Below, piece after piece: positions 32,762-41,539 of a DNA stretch of 45,517 nt. A program made the translations under genes and the position numbers. The DNA is taken from NCBI GenBank assembly GCA_002336105.1, contig DDEQ01000006.1, forward strand, positions 1-45,517, given 5' to 3'. The notes under the pieces were generated by a model that saw nothing but the letters and a program-made list of their open reading frames with translations, ran no database searches and had not been told where the DNA came from. This DNA is from Chthonomonas sp. UBA1950. Its GTDB lineage: Bacteria; Armatimonadota; Fimbriimonadia; Fimbriimonadales; Fimbriimonadaceae. How positions within the stretch are numbered: position 1 is the first letter of the stretch; each line of letters starts with the position of its first letter.

Positions 32762-34420
32762 CTATTGCTTCTCTGTTAAATACACTGCTTTTAGGTTCAT
32801 TACCGCTCCGCTGAAGGTACCCACAGGCTCAATAACGACTTTGTGATGTCCCTTCGAGAAGCGAATAACTCCAAACACCTTCTTTTCAAATTGTGTCCAA
32901 GAGCCTGTATTCTCTACCTGTTGAGTTAGTCCGTTTATGGATACCGTGGTGCCCTTACTCTCAGGATTGCATGCATACAACACCTCGACACTGTAATCTC
33001 CTTCTTTATTGATGTTGATCTCCCACTGCACTTTATCTTTGTTGTTCGTCCAGTACCCGATGTTGTCTTTCCCGTCTCCTTCTTCGTATCGGGCGGTTGC
33101 ACCGATCACTTCTGCCAACCGCGCTGGCAACATGAATTCAGCGGAATCTGGCTGATTGAGGAAGTTATCAACGACCGGCTTACCGGCCAACCTAACCTCG
33201 TACACATTTGCCGCTGAGTCGACGGTTTTCGGCCACACCTTTAAGGTGTCTCCCGAAATCTTAACCGTTCCACCAGTTAGGTCTCGTGCAAGCAGAATCG
33301 GAGTCTTTAGCCCCGATAGTTCCAACTGGCCGCCTTTGGGCTGTCCAAATGTAAAGACGTAAAGGGTGTTCCCTTTTGCAGTGACACGACCAGCAAAAGG
33401 AAGTGTTTTGAATGGGCTCTTTGTGGTGCCATAGATCGCTGAGCCGTTCCTGCGAAGCCACTCCCCTATATCAGTCAGTCGAAAGTCAATTTCTGAAGGA
33501 AATTCGCCCAGATCGGTCGGCCCGACGTTCAGAAGAAAGTTCCCTCCTTTGCTGGCAATATCTATCAGCTTGCGGATGAGGTCAGTGCTACTTTTCCAGT
33601 TGTGATCATTTCGAGCGTAACCCCATGTATCGTTGATGGTCATGCAGGTTTCCCAAGGGCGGCCATTCGGGAGCGCATTTCCCGGAATCGTTTGCTCTGG
33701 TGTACTGAAATCTGCCGGTAGCTGGTTTCTGTCGTTGATTAGGATGCCAGGCTGCAGTTGCCTTATCATGTCGTTGATTTCCTGACTGCGAAGCTCTTGG
33801 GCGTTATGCTCCCAACCACCGTCGAACCAAATGACCCCGATTTTGCCGTAATTGGTCAACAGTTCTTTAAGCTGTCCCTTCATGTGGTCAATGTAGCGAT
33901 TGAGCGATCCTGGCGTGGTTGGCCTATCATCCCATTTCCGTCTTGGAATATAGTCGGGGTGCGACCAATCCATGATCGAATGGTAAAAGCAGAGCTGAAT
34001 CCCTTGCTTCTTGCACTCAACTGCTAAGTCTTTCAGGGGATCGTGATGGTAATTCGTCGCTTTTGTGACGCTGAAATTAGTCAGTCTCGAATCGAACATG
34101 CAGAACCCATCGTGATGCTTCGTCGTGATCACGATGTACTTCATTCCCGCGTGCTTGGCCGTTGAAACCCATGCTTTCGCGTCAAACTTAACGGGGTTGA
34201 ACTGCTTAGCGAACTCAGCGTACTTCCCCGGTTTCATCTGCTTGTTCGAGAGATACCATTCTGCGATGGAATGGTTTCCATTCAGATCGGTCGCATCGGC
34301 AGGGACTGAATACAGCCCCCAATGGATAAACATGCCGAACTTGGCCTTGTTCCACCAGGTGTAATCTGGGGCCTGAATCGTCTGCGATCCGAGCGTGCAG
34401 CTAACCAAAAGAGAGAGCAT
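32762..34420 (-). CDS. GH29 alpha-L-fucosidase, secreted, with a carbohydrate-binding-like C-terminus
   Basis: Retaining alpha-L-fucosidase of glycoside hydrolase family 29, 552 residues. A short hydrophobic N-terminus (MLSLLVSCTLG) suggests export. The barrel shows WWNKAKFGMFIHWGLYSVPA at about 22-41, TKHHDGFCMFDS at 100-111 and the nucleophile region VIWFDGGW with Asp200. NFLLNVGPTDLGEFP follows, then a beta-sandwich near 330-400. Residues about 415-552 look like a CBM6/35-type module (ATARYEEGDGKDNIGYW and on), which would help hold a polysaccharide or glycan. Start ATG at 34420, with an in-frame stop 4 codons upstream. The acid/base residue is not certain. Likely scavenges fucosylated glycans outside the cytoplasm. 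Confidence 0.92.
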   Translation of the reverse strand: MLSLLVSCTLGSQTIQAPDYTWWNKAKFGMFIHWGLYSVPADATDLNGNHSIAEWYLSNKQMKPGKYAEFAKQFNPVKFDAKAWVSTAKHAGMKYIVITTKHHDGFCMFDSRLTNFSVTKATNYHHDPLKDLAVECKKQGIQLCFYHSIMDWSHPDYIPRRKWDDRPTTPGSLNRYIDHMKGQLKELLTNYGKIGVIWFDGGWEHNAQELRSQEINDMIRQLQPGILINDRNQLPADFSTPEQTIPGNALPNGRPWETCMTINDTWGYARNDHNWKSSTDLIRKLIDIASKGGNFLLNVGPTDLGEFPSEIDFRLTDIGEWLRRNGSAIYGTTKSPFKTLPFAGRVTAKGNTLYVFTFGQPKGGQLELSGLKTPILLARDLTGGTVKISGDTLKVWPKTVDSAANVYEVRLAGKPVVDNFLNQPDSAEFMLPARLAEVIGATARYEEGDGKDNIGYWTNNKDKVQWEININKEGDYSVEVLYACNPESKGTTVSINGLTQQVENTGSWTQFEKKVFGVIRFSKGHHKVVIEPVGTFSGAVMNLKAVYLTEKQ

Positions 34421-34445
34421 GAGTGCATCTTATCTCAAGCACGCA

Positions 34446-34489
34446 CAAAAAAAGACCGGCCCGACATATGTCACGGCCAGTCTCTTTTT
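34446..34489 (-). terminator. Terminator of the type II secretion operon
   Basis: AGACCGGCC and GGCCAGTCT (one mismatch) flank an inner GACAT-ATGTC stem. On the minus strand the hairpin is followed by a run of seven T; a shorter T-run on the plus strand makes it potentially bidirectional. It lies just beyond the LTXXQ gene stop. Confidence 0.8.
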
Positions 34490-34506
34490 GAATTGACGAT
34501 TGTTGG

Positions 34507-35181
34507 TTAGTTTCCGCCAGCAGGAGCGTCTTCCGTGAATTTGAACGGCGCGCCGCCCAACGTCTTCAGCTTATCTTTCTGGGCACTGGTCAGGATTTTG
34601 GCCAGTTCATCACCCATGATCTTTTGATTCTTCTCGAAAAGAGGTCGAGCTTCATCCATGGATATCTCCTGGTTTCTCATCTTCTCGCCGATGGCTTGCA
34701 TAGCCTGCATTTGCTTCTTCTGAAGCTCCTTGACTTTAGCGATTTGGTCGTCAGTTAGAGCCAAGTCTTTTTGGACTTCTTCATTCAAAATCGCGCTGTT
34801 TCCAGCTCGTTGAATGCCGAGTTCCTTGAGTCGCTTTTGCTGATCAGGGGTTAGGATCGCATTGACTTCTTTCGTCGTCTTCTCACCCATCTTCTGGAAG
34901 ATCTTCTGCATAGCTTCTCGATCTCCCTGGGCTTCCTGAAAAGCAGATCGCATATCAGAGCGCATTTTATCTCTCAACTCAGCTAGCTTTGTAACTTGCT
35001 CATCAGTTAGTTTGAGTTCAGCTTTAACGTCATCACGTTGAAGCATCATTGAGGAATTCATCATTCCCCCGCCCATCCCACCAAACATCCCCATTCGGCG
35101 ACCGCCACCTGGTTGTGCAAGAGAGGCTGTGACAAGAAGCGCAAAGATGGCGCCTACTGCAAGTAATTTCTTTAAGTTCAT
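34507..35181 (-). CDS. LTXXQ-motif periplasmic protein (Spy/CpxP-like)
   Basis: Exported 224-residue helical protein. The signal peptide is at about 1-22 (LLAVGAIFALLVTASLAQ), then a Gly/Met-rich linker (25-47), then four LTXXQ-type motifs: LTDEQ near 58, LTPDQ near 111, LTDDQ near 142 and LTSAQ near 199. In Spy and CpxP such motifs build a cradle-shaped periplasmic chaperone. Here it follows gspD by 8 bp at the end of the secretion operon, so a role in helping secretin or pseudopilin folding is a reasonable inference but untested. Start ATG at 35181. Confidence 0.85.
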   Translation of the reverse strand: MNLKKLLAVGAIFALLVTASLAQPGGGRRMGMFGGMGGGMMNSSMMLQRDDVKAELKLTDEQVTKLAELRDKMRSDMRSAFQEAQGDREAMQKIFQKMGEKTTKEVNAILTPDQQKRLKELGIQRAGNSAILNEEVQKDLALTDDQIAKVKELQKKQMQAMQAIGEKMRNQEISMDEARPLFEKNQKIMGDELAKILTSAQKDKLKTLGGAPFKFTEDAPAGGN

Positions 35182-35189
35182 GGCTTTAG

Positions 35190-37700
35190 TTATTGACCTC
35201 CGTTGGTCTTAGTTGGATTTTCTGTTTTCGTTGGCGCACTAATCGGCTTCTTGCCGGTTGAAGTGCCTTCATTCATCAATCCTTGTGACTGTGGAGAAAG
35301 CCGATCGACCTGTTCGTCTTTTAGCTTTCGAGCCTCTGTAGCATCGCGGACAATTCGAGGCGTTAGGAAGACGAGCAACTCTGTCTTCTGATTCTCTTTT
35401 GATGTTGATTTGAACAGCTGGCCAAGAAGCGGGATGTCTCCTAACAAAGGCACCTTATTAACTGTTGAGCTGACTGTTCGCCGGATAATTCCGCCAAGTA
35501 CAATTGTTTCGCCATCTCTAACGGAAACAGTTGTGTCTGCTTCTCGTTGATTCACGATTGGCGCATTGAAGCTTGTATAGCCTTGCAAATCGTTTGCTGT
35601 CTGAGTGACATCCATCGTCACATAACCATTGCTAGTAATTCGGGGTGTCACCGTTAACACGATGCCTACGTCCTGAAAAGCATAGTTGTAGGTGAAGTTA
35701 CCGTTCGTGTCTTGACGACTACTCAAAACATACGGAATGCTCTGACTAATGTTGATCTGAGCTTGTACGTTGTTCGATGTGAATATCCTTGGCGTCGACA
35801 AGATTTGGAACTTCTGATCCGTCTGTAGCGCATTCATAAATGCACTGAGGTTGGACCCACTTAGGGTGTAGCGGAGCCCCTGTAGAGCTGGCGAAGCAGT
35901 CTTGTTTCCAAAATCTGTTCCACCTGTACCAGTAGAGTTCTTGTCCCCGGTCAGTCTTGCAAGCGATCCGCTGTACTGCCACTCGATTCCCATCTTCGTC
36001 GTCGCATCCAAAGTTGCTTCGACGATCATAGTTTCAATCATGACCTGCTCTGGAATTTTGTCGAGTTGATCGAGAATCTTCCTCAGAATGTCAGCATTCT
36101 CCGGACTCGTCACAACGATAATTGAGTTCGTGTTGATATCCGGAATTGCAGTAACTTGCCCAGTCAGATCCCGAGTGTTCACTAATCGACCGTTCTGATC
36201 TCGACCATTGGCATAAGTGGATTGCGAGTTATTTCTGTTTGATTGTCCAAAACCGCGGTTTCCGCCTTGGAATCCGAAGCCCTGGGCTACCCCGACCGCA
36301 GTTGCAAGCGGACCAGAATCTGCGCCTGGTGTAGCCATTTCGAGCGGCATCTCTGCAACAAGGTTTTGATCTTGCGTCTGGCCGTTGAGGTTTCGGTTGT
36401 TCGTTCGGTTATTGCTAGAACCAGTATTATTGACACGACCAGTGGTATTCGAAGTTCTGTTGCCACCGGGGCTGTTTAAGCCTTGTCGGGTCCCAAATGC
36501 CTGCTGCATCAGAGTAGCCACGGTGTCAGCCCGAGCATTTGCGAGTGGAAACACAAAGGTCGTGCTTTCGACCGGGACATTCTTATCGAGATCGTTGATA
36601 ACTTTATCAATAACTACCAAGTTGTCTGCTGTAGCAGTGACAACAAGTGAGTTTGTACGGCTGTCGGCGACGCAGGTCCCGGCACCTGCCACGGTTCCTC
36701 GAAGAGCTTGGAAGAACGCTCCCGGGCCTTGTGACTGACCGGTAGTTGCTCCGCCCTTTCCTCTTGGAACGTTTGCAGATAACACACTCTGGACCACGCT
36801 CTGAACTTCATCAGCATCAGCATAAACCAGTCGGAATACTTTTGACTTCTGTGGTTCTTCCGAGGGTTTATCTAGCTGCTTGATTAAGTCTTTGACCTGA
36901 CCTTGATCTCGTTCTTGTGCGTTAACAATGACTGAGTTGCTGAAATCATCGGAGCTCGCCCTGATTTGAGGTTGGTTTTGACCAGACATGCTCGCGAGGT
37001 TTTGGAAGAAATTTCCGCCACCTCCACCGCGATTAAAGCCTCCCCCAGGTCCACCCATACCGCCAAAGCCACCCATTCTCGCAAACGGGTTAGAATTTCC
37101 GGAACTTTGGAATACATCGTTAAGCACTCGAGCTAGCTGCGAAGCATTGGCGTACTGAATAGTGTAAACACGCAGAATTGGCTTGTCTTGGTTCCAATCC
37201 GTCGTGGATGGCATCGGCCAGTTCTGCGGGCCTGACCAACCTCTTCCCTGCTGGTTCTTCTTTTTGATCACCAGCATCTTGTCTTCCTTGGACAGGTCAT
37301 AACCTTTGAGAGACAACATTTGGTTGAGAATCGAGAAAGCATCGCTTAGTCCAACTTCTTTCGCACTGGTCAGCGTAACCCCACCGGTCAGAGTCGGATC
37401 CTTGACAATGGTAATTCCCGACTGCTTCTGGAAAAGCGTCAAAATGTTGTCTATAGACGCATTACGGAAATCGAGCTTGAGCTTTGTTTTGGTGTTGAGC
37501 TTGAACTCTTCCCACGGCTTACTATTACTAGTCGCTCCACCGCCAAAGTCAAACTGAGCCACGGCAAAACCTGGCGCAGTGAGTACAACGGCAGACAAAG
37601 CCAGAACGAGGAATGAGTGCTTACGAATCATTTTATTTTTGCGAGAATTACCAGTGAAGAACTCACTGTACATTAATGATGGGGTGACAGGCGTTTTCAT
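35190..37700 (-). CDS. gspD: Type II secretion secretin GspD
   Basis: Outer-membrane pore of the type II secretion system, 836 residues. Order: export signal (MIRKHSFLVLALSAVV from residue 24); N0-like domain (FRNASIDNILTLFQKQSGI near 78-96); N1-N3 ring-building domains with YANASQLARVLNDVF and YADADEVQSVVQSVL; then the secretin domain (about 555-790) with STPRIFTSNN, NISQSIPYV, VSVRDGETIVLGGIIRR and VPLLGDIPLLGQLF. Two low-complexity inserts interrupt the N-domains: Gly/Phe-rich near 205-240 and Asn/Thr/Arg-rich near 405-435. ATG at 37700 has GGAGG about 10 bases upstream; ATG at 37631 (Met24) would give a cleaner signal peptide but lacks a ribosome binding site. Confidence 0.95.
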   Translation of the reverse strand: MKTPVTPSLMYSEFFTGNSRKNKMIRKHSFLVLALSAVVLTAPGFAVAQFDFGGGATSNSKPWEEFKLNTKTKLKLDFRNASIDNILTLFQKQSGITIVKDPTLTGGVTLTSAKEVGLSDAFSILNQMLSLKGYDLSKEDKMLVIKKKNQQGRGWSGPQNWPMPSTTDWNQDKPILRVYTIQYANASQLARVLNDVFQSSGNSNPFARMGGFGGMGGPGGGFNRGGGGGNFFQNLASMSGQNQPQIRASSDDFSNSVIVNAQERDQGQVKDLIKQLDKPSEEPQKSKVFRLVYADADEVQSVVQSVLSANVPRGKGGATTGQSQGPGAFFQALRGTVAGAGTCVADSRTNSLVVTATADNLVVIDKVINDLDKNVPVESTTFVFPLANARADTVATLMQQAFGTRQGLNSPGGNRTSNTTGRVNNTGSSNNRTNNRNLNGQTQDQNLVAEMPLEMATPGADSGPLATAVGVAQGFGFQGGNRGFGQSNRNNSQSTYANGRDQNGRLVNTRDLTGQVTAIPDINTNSIIVVTSPENADILRKILDQLDKIPEQVMIETMIVEATLDATTKMGIEWQYSGSLARLTGDKNSTGTGGTDFGNKTASPALQGLRYTLSGSNLSAFMNALQTDQKFQILSTPRIFTSNNVQAQINISQSIPYVLSSRQDTNGNFTYNYAFQDVGIVLTVTPRITSNGYVTMDVTQTANDLQGYTSFNAPIVNQREADTTVSVRDGETIVLGGIIRRTVSSTVNKVPLLGDIPLLGQLFKSTSKENQKTELLVFLTPRIVRDATEARKLKDEQVDRLSPQSQGLMNEGTSTGKKPISAPTKTENPTKTNGGQ

Positions 37701-37703
37701 AGT

Positions 37704-38390
37704 TTAGAACCCTCCGCCACCACGACGACCGCGTCGGCCACCACGATTTTGAAAATCGTTTCCGTTGTTGTTACCGAGCGCTTGTTGCGCATTTGGATCG
37801 AATCCTCCATTAGGCATATTCCCAAATGCCATTTGACCACCAATTGGGCCGGTTATTCCATTCGGTGTTGCTGGAGGTAGAGAGGAAACCACAGTCTCTT
37901 TCCCAGACTGTCCGAGTTTCAAGGTGACAGGGCCTCCAGGGCCATCGAGAACTAAGTCTTCTTCACCGATGCTAACGACCTTTGCCGCTTTCCATGGCTC
38001 GCCAACTTTCACCCAATCGCCGTCACCAGACTGAGTGTTCTCAATCAGTGCATTTTTGGTTCCATTAATCCAGACACAACCTGAATAAATCCAGTTGCCT
38101 TCCCCGTTTGCATAGACAGCAGGGATTCCGCCAGGACCGCCTCCAGCACCAGCTTTCATGATGAGAGGCCGGAAGGCGTTCCTAATCGGCTTGTTCAACG
38201 AAGCGAACTGAGCTTTATAGTCTTCCTTTGTGAAGATATCATCTGTTTCTTTGGCGCTCGAAGTCTTTTTGGTCTTTTTGGTGGTTGTCGGTGAATCGTC
38301 TTCACCCATAAAATTGTAAGCAAGGGCGATCACGACAAGACCAACGAGCATATAGACAAGCGGGTTTGATTTCTTATCCGGCTTTGACAT
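37704..38390 (-). CDS. GspC/PilP-like inner-membrane clamp protein
   Basis: A 228-residue bitopic protein. A cytoplasmic N-terminus precedes one membrane segment at about 11-28 (LVYMLVGLVVIALAYNF). A Thr/Lys-rich linker leads to a small beta domain at about 95-165 (NWIYSGCVWINGTKNALIEN, then WKAAKVVSIGEEDLVLDG). This domain resembles the HR/PilP domain that connects the inner-membrane platform to the secretin. The C-terminus is Asn/Gly/Arg-rich and disordered. ATG at 38390 has AGGAG 9 bases upstream, deciding against the longer frame from 38447. It overlaps the preceding gene by 17 bp and gspD starts 3 bp after its stop, matching a clamp-to-secretin pairing. Confidence 0.75.
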   Translation of the reverse strand: MSKPDKKSNPLVYMLVGLVVIALAYNFMGEDDSPTTTKKTKKTSSAKETDDIFTKEDYKAQFASLNKPIRNAFRPLIMKAGAGGGPGGIPAVYANGEGNWIYSGCVWINGTKNALIENTQSGDGDWVKVGEPWKAAKVVSIGEEDLVLDGPGGPVTLKLGQSGKETVVSSLPPATPNGITGPIGGQMAFGNMPNGGFDPNAQQALGNNNGNDFQNRGGRRGRRGGGGF

Positions 38391-38967
38391 CTTTCGAATC
38401 TCCTTTGCTGGCGCTATTACTGGAAGCAGACTCCGTTTTAAGTTCATTGTTCACTAGGTATGCAAGAACATAAAGATTTCCACTGACTTTATCTGAGGCT
38501 GCATCGGCACTAGCAAGTTGAACCATGTTAACCGCGAGCTTATTTTCGGGCTTCTCCAGTTCCTTTTCAAATTCCATAACGTCTGAGAAACTCCCTTCAA
38601 CGGTAATGACAAATGGAAGTTGAATCAATACACCGTCAATTTGCTTCTGAGGGCGAAAGGCAGAGAGCTTTATTCGATGATCTTGCGCATACTTGCTCAC
38701 TTTAGCAAGTGCTTTAGGGCCAACTAATTCTGGCGTTTCTTGCCATACGGTATGGACCAAAACTTTGTCAGCTGCATCGATGTTGTCCTTCGCAAACTTC
38801 GTTGCGGTAAGAATTTTTGACCTAGCCGTTCTGTCTTTGGCCGCTAATCCCTTGGTTGATGGCTTCGGCACAAAAAGCACGAATAGCAACGACGAAACTA
38901 GTACGACAACTGAAAGAACGGAAAGGAATTTCGCTACCGCCTTTTTATCCATTTCGATTGGCTTCAT
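38374..38967 (-). CDS. PilO/GspM-like assembly-platform protein
   Basis: A 197-residue bitopic inner-membrane protein: short cytoplasmic N-terminus, membrane helix at about 13-33 (FLSVLSVVVLVSSLLFVLFV), then a helical segment and a ferredoxin-like periplasmic domain. In that domain IQLPFVITVEGSFSDVMEFEKELE near 112-135 matches the PilO/GspM pattern. It would pair with the PilN-like part of the upstream gene product in the platform. Start ATG at 38967, overlapping the GspL-like gene stop by 4 bp, and overlapping the next gene by 17 bp. Confidence 0.78.
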   Translation of the reverse strand: MKPIEMDKKAVAKFLSVLSVVVLVSSLLFVLFVPKPSTKGLAAKDRTARSKILTATKFAKDNIDAADKVLVHTVWQETPELVGPKALAKVSKYAQDHRIKLSAFRPQKQIDGVLIQLPFVITVEGSFSDVMEFEKELEKPENKLAVNMVQLASADAASDKVSGNLYVLAYLVNNELKTESASSNSASKGDSKDVKAG

Positions 38968-40232
38968 GCTTTCTTGCTAACCCCTTTCTTTGAATTGTCA
39001 ATGAGTGGGAGATTCCCGACAGGAAACGCCGTTATCGTGAACTGAACTACAGGCACATTTGCGATGACGCCGTTTTGCGAAAAGGATAACTTTACATCCC
39101 TGAATCTGGGTTGCTCAGTTAACGATCTCATGTAACTGGATACAGCTTCGTTAGACTTTGAGGTTCCTCGAATCACAAGTTGCTTGCCTCGCTCAAATGT
39201 GACTCCAGTTAACCAACTGTCTTTCGGGACGAGGTCCATGACAACAGAGATAATGTCTTGCGGTGGTTGTGCCGGAGTAAAAGCTCGCTTGACCATCCCC
39301 AGCATCTGCACTTTAGTGGCAGATTTTGCCTCAACGGACTTCTGGTATTTAGTCATCGTCGATTGCTTCTTCTTTGCCTTCTCAATCTCAGCGTTAACTG
39401 CATTCAATTGGTTGGAGTATTCGTACAACGTATATCCAACGGTTATCAGTGCAGCAACGGTCAGCATTGCAGCCTGCCGGACTGACCTCGCCAACTTGGC
39501 CGCGTTCCTTGTGGCAACGACTAATGGAGTTTCTATATTGAGCTTCAGCGAAGAGAGCGAAGCTGCGCTAAGAGCTTGCAGTGTCGTGGTGGAAAGCTGC
39601 AAGGCGCTACCTGGATAATCAGTGCCACCAGTAGCGATGACAGGAAGGTCGCCAAACCCTGCCGCCGCAAGCGTTCTTTGAACTTCGTCAGTCAAAGAGC
39701 CAAAGCCAGCTGCTCGACTATATCGAACCGTCCCATCGATCACAACATCAACGCTAGTACTGTATGCAGTTTTCTCAACCACAACTGCACTCGGAATGTG
39801 GTGATCTCTGGCAATCAGCGATGATCCAAATGCAGCTGGAATGACCTGCCGCACCTTAATGCCCGAAGCTTTGACCTGATCAGTAACAGCAGTCACTTCA
39901 TTCGACGCCATTCCCGCCATGATCACTAGTCGTCCAGATTCATTAACGTCGTCTGTTAGCTGAAAATCATAGGCTAGATCCATTCCCTCAATCGGAAATA
40001 ATTGGGTCGCTCGGGTTATCAGAATTGAGCGAATATCGTCTTCTGAGGCGTTTGGAACACGGACCGGCCGAATAAAAATGCTTCCACGACCTATCGCAAC
40101 AATGCATTCTTGTCCAGCATATGGGATCGAAGTTCCAACTGCATAAAACTGAGTATTACCACGATCCGCAACTGTGAACCCTTGTGGTGAACACTCGATT
40201 ACGAGACCTGCTGAAGCCTGTTTTTTGCTCAT
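38964..40232 (-). CDS. GspL-like protein (PilM-type actin-fold domain fused to a PilN-type domain)
   Basis: A 422-residue platform protein. Residues 1-235 form a PilM/cytoplasmic-GspL actin-like domain (GLVIECSPQGFTVAD near 9-23; PVIATGGTDYPG near 197). A membrane helix is at about 254-273. A coiled coil (about 274-300, rich in Glu and Lys) and a ferredoxin-like PilN-type periplasmic domain (about 330-410, LVPKDSWLTGVTFERGKQLVIRG) follow. This fused arrangement is that of GspL; type IV pilus systems encode the halves separately. ATG at 40232 has GGAGG 5 bases upstream, excluding the frame from 40301. It overlaps the gspK stop by 4 bp (ATGA). Confidence 0.82.
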   Translation of the reverse strand: MSKKQASAGLVIECSPQGFTVADRGNTQFYAVGTSIPYAGQECIVAIGRGSIFIRPVRVPNASEDDIRSILITRATQLFPIEGMDLAYDFQLTDDVNESGRLVIMAGMASNEVTAVTDQVKASGIKVRQVIPAAFGSSLIARDHHIPSAVVVEKTAYSTSVDVVIDGTVRYSRAAGFGSLTDEVQRTLAAAGFGDLPVIATGGTDYPGSALQLSTTTLQALSAASLSSLKLNIETPLVVATRNAAKLARSVRQAAMLTVAALITVGYTLYEYSNQLNAVNAEIEKAKKKQSTMTKYQKSVEAKSATKVQMLGMVKRAFTPAQPPQDIISVVMDLVPKDSWLTGVTFERGKQLVIRGTSKSNEAVSSYMRSLTEQPRFRDVKLSFSQNGVIANVPVVQFTITAFPVGNLPLIDNSKKGVSKKA

Positions 40233-41539
40233 TGTGCCTCCTTCAGAGTGATATCGGTTCCAGTTTGGCTTGTGGACGAAGTATTCGTCGTCCAGCCCCA
40301 ACGAGTTGCCATGTCAGAGAAAGGAGGTTCAGTCATAGTCACTACACGCGGCTTACCGCTACGCAAATCAATCGTGGCTTCCAGAGCCACTTGGGTGCCG
40401 CCCGCTTCCCCAATTACGCGGACGATAAAATATTGCGAACTTACACAGAAGTAGTCCGCTACGTTTTGAAGTGTTTGTTGGTTATTAAAACCAGGAATTT
40501 CAAGTAGTTCACTGAGTGCAGCAAATCCAGTGCTCTGCCGTTGAACGATTGCTTGAGCCAAATCACTAGTAAGGTTTGGAAGTGTCGATAAAGCGGCTTC
40601 ACTTGCCGTATTCAGGTTCAATTTCCCTCGAAGACTCGTCGTGCTCGAGACCGTTAGCTTGTCGAGAACCGTGCCATATTGAGCTTGGCTTAAACCTGAC
40701 GCACGTCCGAAGACATCACCTAACGAGGAGTAGGTGCCATTTCCTTTACCCTGAATAATCGCGGATGCGGTCGCTGCATCAAAACCAGCTTGGATCAAGG
40801 TTTGAACAGTTGCAGTATTTGCATTGATCTTGGTTGCCCCAGTTTGGTCGGTTTGTGGCGAATAACTATCAGCGGTGATAATGTCGTACAACGTAGGTTG
40901 CCTTCCGTCCGCAAGATTCGGAAGCGGGTTTGTAGACGACTGGTTCTGAGGAATATCGTAGATATCTGGTGCTGTAAAACCTCGAACGAGCAACAATTCA
41001 TCGACTGACTCGAAGTCAGCCAGTTTTGCGTTGTAGGCGTTAGTCAGCGTGTTGTAATACTGATCTTTTGCACCATTGGCTCGGGCATCTGTGTTTGTAG
41101 TTCGCCAATCGAGTAACGAGTCGATTTGCTCTTGAGTTAACGGCATTTTCAGCAACTGCTCCTCGGTCGCAACATTGATGTTGATCAAGGAGTTCGTATC
41201 GATAATCTGTAACTTAAATGAAGAATTCCCAACGATGAATTTGTCTTGGCCGTTTGTTCCAAGAGTCGCCCAGTCATCTTGAAGGGTACTGGCGTATCCG
41301 TTCGATGAACTCGTCCTGGTGGAAGAGGAGTTCTGCTGGTTTGAAATCAGGTCTGTGAGCGCGGCCACGGCACGTTGAATGCCTGCTTCGGCAGCCATTT
41401 TAGCTCTTGTGTGCGCAAGCCGTTGGGCTTCCATTCGCAAAACAAGCCGTTGCGAGGCGGCAATGGAAACCACGATCGCCACTAGCCCCATCACGGTTGC
41501 CAAAGCCATCAAAAGGGCGGTTCCACGCTGTTTTCTCAT
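40229..41539 (-). CDS. gspK: Minor pseudopilin GspK
   Basis: Large minor pseudopilin that caps the pseudopilus with GspI and GspJ, 436 residues. The N-terminus has a basic leader (MRKQRG) and a hydrophobic helix TALLMALATVMGLVAIVVSIA, with no Glu at +5, as usual for GspK. The globular part contains helix-hairpin-helix-type segments (INVATEEQLLKMPLTQEQID near 119; INANTATVQTLIQAGFD; LNLNTASEAALSTLPNL), characteristic of the GspK alpha domain. It directly follows gspJ with no gap and overlaps the GspL-like gene by 4 bp. Confidence 0.9.
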   Translation of the reverse strand: MRKQRGTALLMALATVMGLVAIVVSIAASQRLVLRMEAQRLAHTRAKMAAEAGIQRAVAALTDLISNQQNSSSTRTSSSNGYASTLQDDWATLGTNGQDKFIVGNSSFKLQIIDTNSLININVATEEQLLKMPLTQEQIDSLLDWRTTNTDARANGAKDQYYNTLTNAYNAKLADFESVDELLLVRGFTAPDIYDIPQNQSSTNPLPNLADGRQPTLYDIITADSYSPQTDQTGATKINANTATVQTLIQAGFDAATASAIIQGKGNGTYSSLGDVFGRASGLSQAQYGTVLDKLTVSSTTSLRGKLNLNTASEAALSTLPNLTSDLAQAIVQRQSTGFAALSELLEIPGFNNQQTLQNVADYFCVSSQYFIVRVIGEAGGTQVALEATIDLRSGKPRVVTMTEPPFSDMATRWGWTTNTSSTSQTGTDITLKEAQ

